64,000 bases of DNA, from positions 124,001-188,000 of the forward strand of contig JASPKZ010003844.1 in NCBI GenBank assembly GCA_030220185.1, read 5' to 3'. The stretch is from Diploptera punctata (Eukaryota; Arthropoda; Insecta; Blattodea; Blaberidae). The notes under the pieces were generated by a model that ran no database searches, was not told the origin of the DNA, and worked only from the letters and a program-made list of their open reading frames with translations. This document shows, one piece after another, positions 62,812 through 64,000 of the stretch (position 1 is its first letter; each line of letters opens with the position of its first letter). A program made the position numbers and the translations under genes.

Positions 62812-64000
62812 CACACCATTAGATTATTTTCCCTGAATAGTTTTAATTCTACTAATAAGTTTGATTATTTTCAAACGTAAAAAATATAAATAAGGGATTT
62901 TTTTAAATTAGGTTCCGTGTTTTATGTCAATATGGAACTAAATGCTTCAAATATGCAAAATACAATATCACATTACTACGTATTAACTTTTTAATAGCTT
63001 AAAACAAATGTTATGATCGTGTAAGTTTCAAAAAAATGAGATAAGTAAAATGCCGGTATTTGTTGAAAGTGTTAATTTCCAACATATACGTAAGTAAGTA
63101 GCCTGAAAGATATATCTTTTCATCTCATATTCTCTGAATGACATGGCTTCTGACCATCTGAGTCTCGCCTTTTAATTCAACTTAATTATGAATAGTATGA
63201 ATTGCTTTAAAGATACAAAAACTGGTTCTGATGTAAAGGAATGCAAATGTTATGGTGCGAAATCACATATAAACATAAATCACATAATTATACGAGATTA
63301 TTTTCAGAGCGATACGAACTGAAGGAAAACAGCCTTGAATGTCTTTTGCTAACCTTACGAGACCAACATTGTAATCGCGGGATTTTAGGCACGAGTCCAA
63401 AACCTAAAGCAGAGTTCACTGACCCCTATATGGCCTGCCTTGGACCAACTGCACCATTTGTCAACACACGACATCTCGTTAAATATTCAACTCCATAAAT
63501 AAGAAATTTTAGTTTAAATGTACAGGTATTTGCCATTATTTCATTCTAGAACATTATACGAGTGAATTAGATTTTTTTTTCTTATAGGTAATATCAATAA
63601 ATATGCAAGTATTTCTTAAATAATACATTTGAGGTAATGTGATGTGGGAGACAATCTATTATTTAAACAATTTAAATCAATAAAATTTCGATCAGTATAA
63701 CATACTCAATGGATGTCTGAGATTTTGTACAGTTGCGTCATCTTGAAAATTTGGTATCATATCATTATCCTTGGATATGTTAAACAAACTGTTAAAAGTG
63801 AGATTTTTAAACCAAATAAAAAACATTCTTTATTTCAAACCAGTTGATAGAGATCCTCCCTTCACTCACTCCACCAGCAGGTACAGGCAGCTAGTAAAGG
63901 GGAAGGTACTACTCTCTGTTACAAATACATCAATCTTCTAAATTACATTATGAAAATAAAATTTATAATAGTAATATAACTTAATTATTTTTAAAAATTA
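62810..64000. other. No recognised gene
   Basis: The longest open stretch (63241-63498, 85 codons) has no features I recognise. No repeat match was found. Confidence 0.4.

Noticed and set aside
63241..63498. 85-codon open frame in the feature-poor end
   Set aside because: No motif, no splice-like context that I can support and no window-internal match; the length is within chance for AT-rich DNA.

Overview
This window looks like insect nuclear DNA, most probably from a cockroach or termite relative (Blattodea). It is AT-rich and full of microsatellites, and I found no convincing host protein-coding gene in it. The organism call is inference. The most frequent LINE tail, whose peptide ends ...MNLRVR-stop, is one I remember from predicted proteins of Periplaneta americana, but I could not check this. 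Almost every longer reading frame is one of three things: a fragment of a non-LTR retrotransposon (LINE), an antisense shadow of one, or a translated simple repeat.

I use local labels for repeat families. LINE-a has the C-terminal motif GRPRMRWENNINYD and a (GTAA)n/(GTTA)n tail. LINE-b is a loose group with GRRSLGRPxKRW-like ends and often a (GAA)n tail. LINE-c has WYGHVxRM and GRPxxTW, with (ATG)n or (AAT)n tails. LINE-d has ELKWLGHILR. LINE-e is the longest, at 50020-52175. The tRNA-derived SINE families are A, G, H, I, K and L. DNA transposons and foldbacks include a TWA-flanked TIR family (N, five copies), a 172-bp hairpin MITE, a hAT-like element with an 8-bp target duplication, a mariner pseudogene, two TA-flanked elements, two Helitrons, and three smaller families (P, R, S).

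Layout: 1-5 kb holds LINE tails, a SINE-A, a complete non-autonomous Helitron and a LINE-d. The stretch 5-11 kb has LINE-a/b/c copies on the minus strand and compound microsatellites. The stretch 11-17 kb has an N element, SINEs, a LINE-a with target duplication and a second Helitron containing a LINE. The stretch 17-24 kb has a palindromic LINE-b, two P elements and a (TA)n-bounded triplicated LINE end. The stretch 24-32 kb has reverse transcriptase and endonuclease relics and degenerate 180-200 bp repeats. The stretch 32-38 kb has the mariner pseudogene, a P element, a tRNA-like locus, and a LINE interrupted by a MITE. The stretch 39-46 kb has an N element split by a 1.2-kb LINE-a, then LINE-a copies in alternating orientation. 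The stretch 48-55 kb has the triple nest (LINE-a, then a TIR element, then LINE-e), the hAT-like element and a SINE-K tandem array. The stretch 55-64 kb has further LINEs, one chimera, a TA-flanked TIR element with a helix-turn-helix relic, and a feature-poor end.

No operons or host pathways can be described. The genes visible are those of mobile elements acting on each other. LINE machinery probably mobilised the SINEs: SINE-A shares its 3' end with LINE-e. Repeated insertion into simple-repeat tails built much of the window. All reading frames seen are broken or 5'-truncated, so no element here appears able to move on its own.
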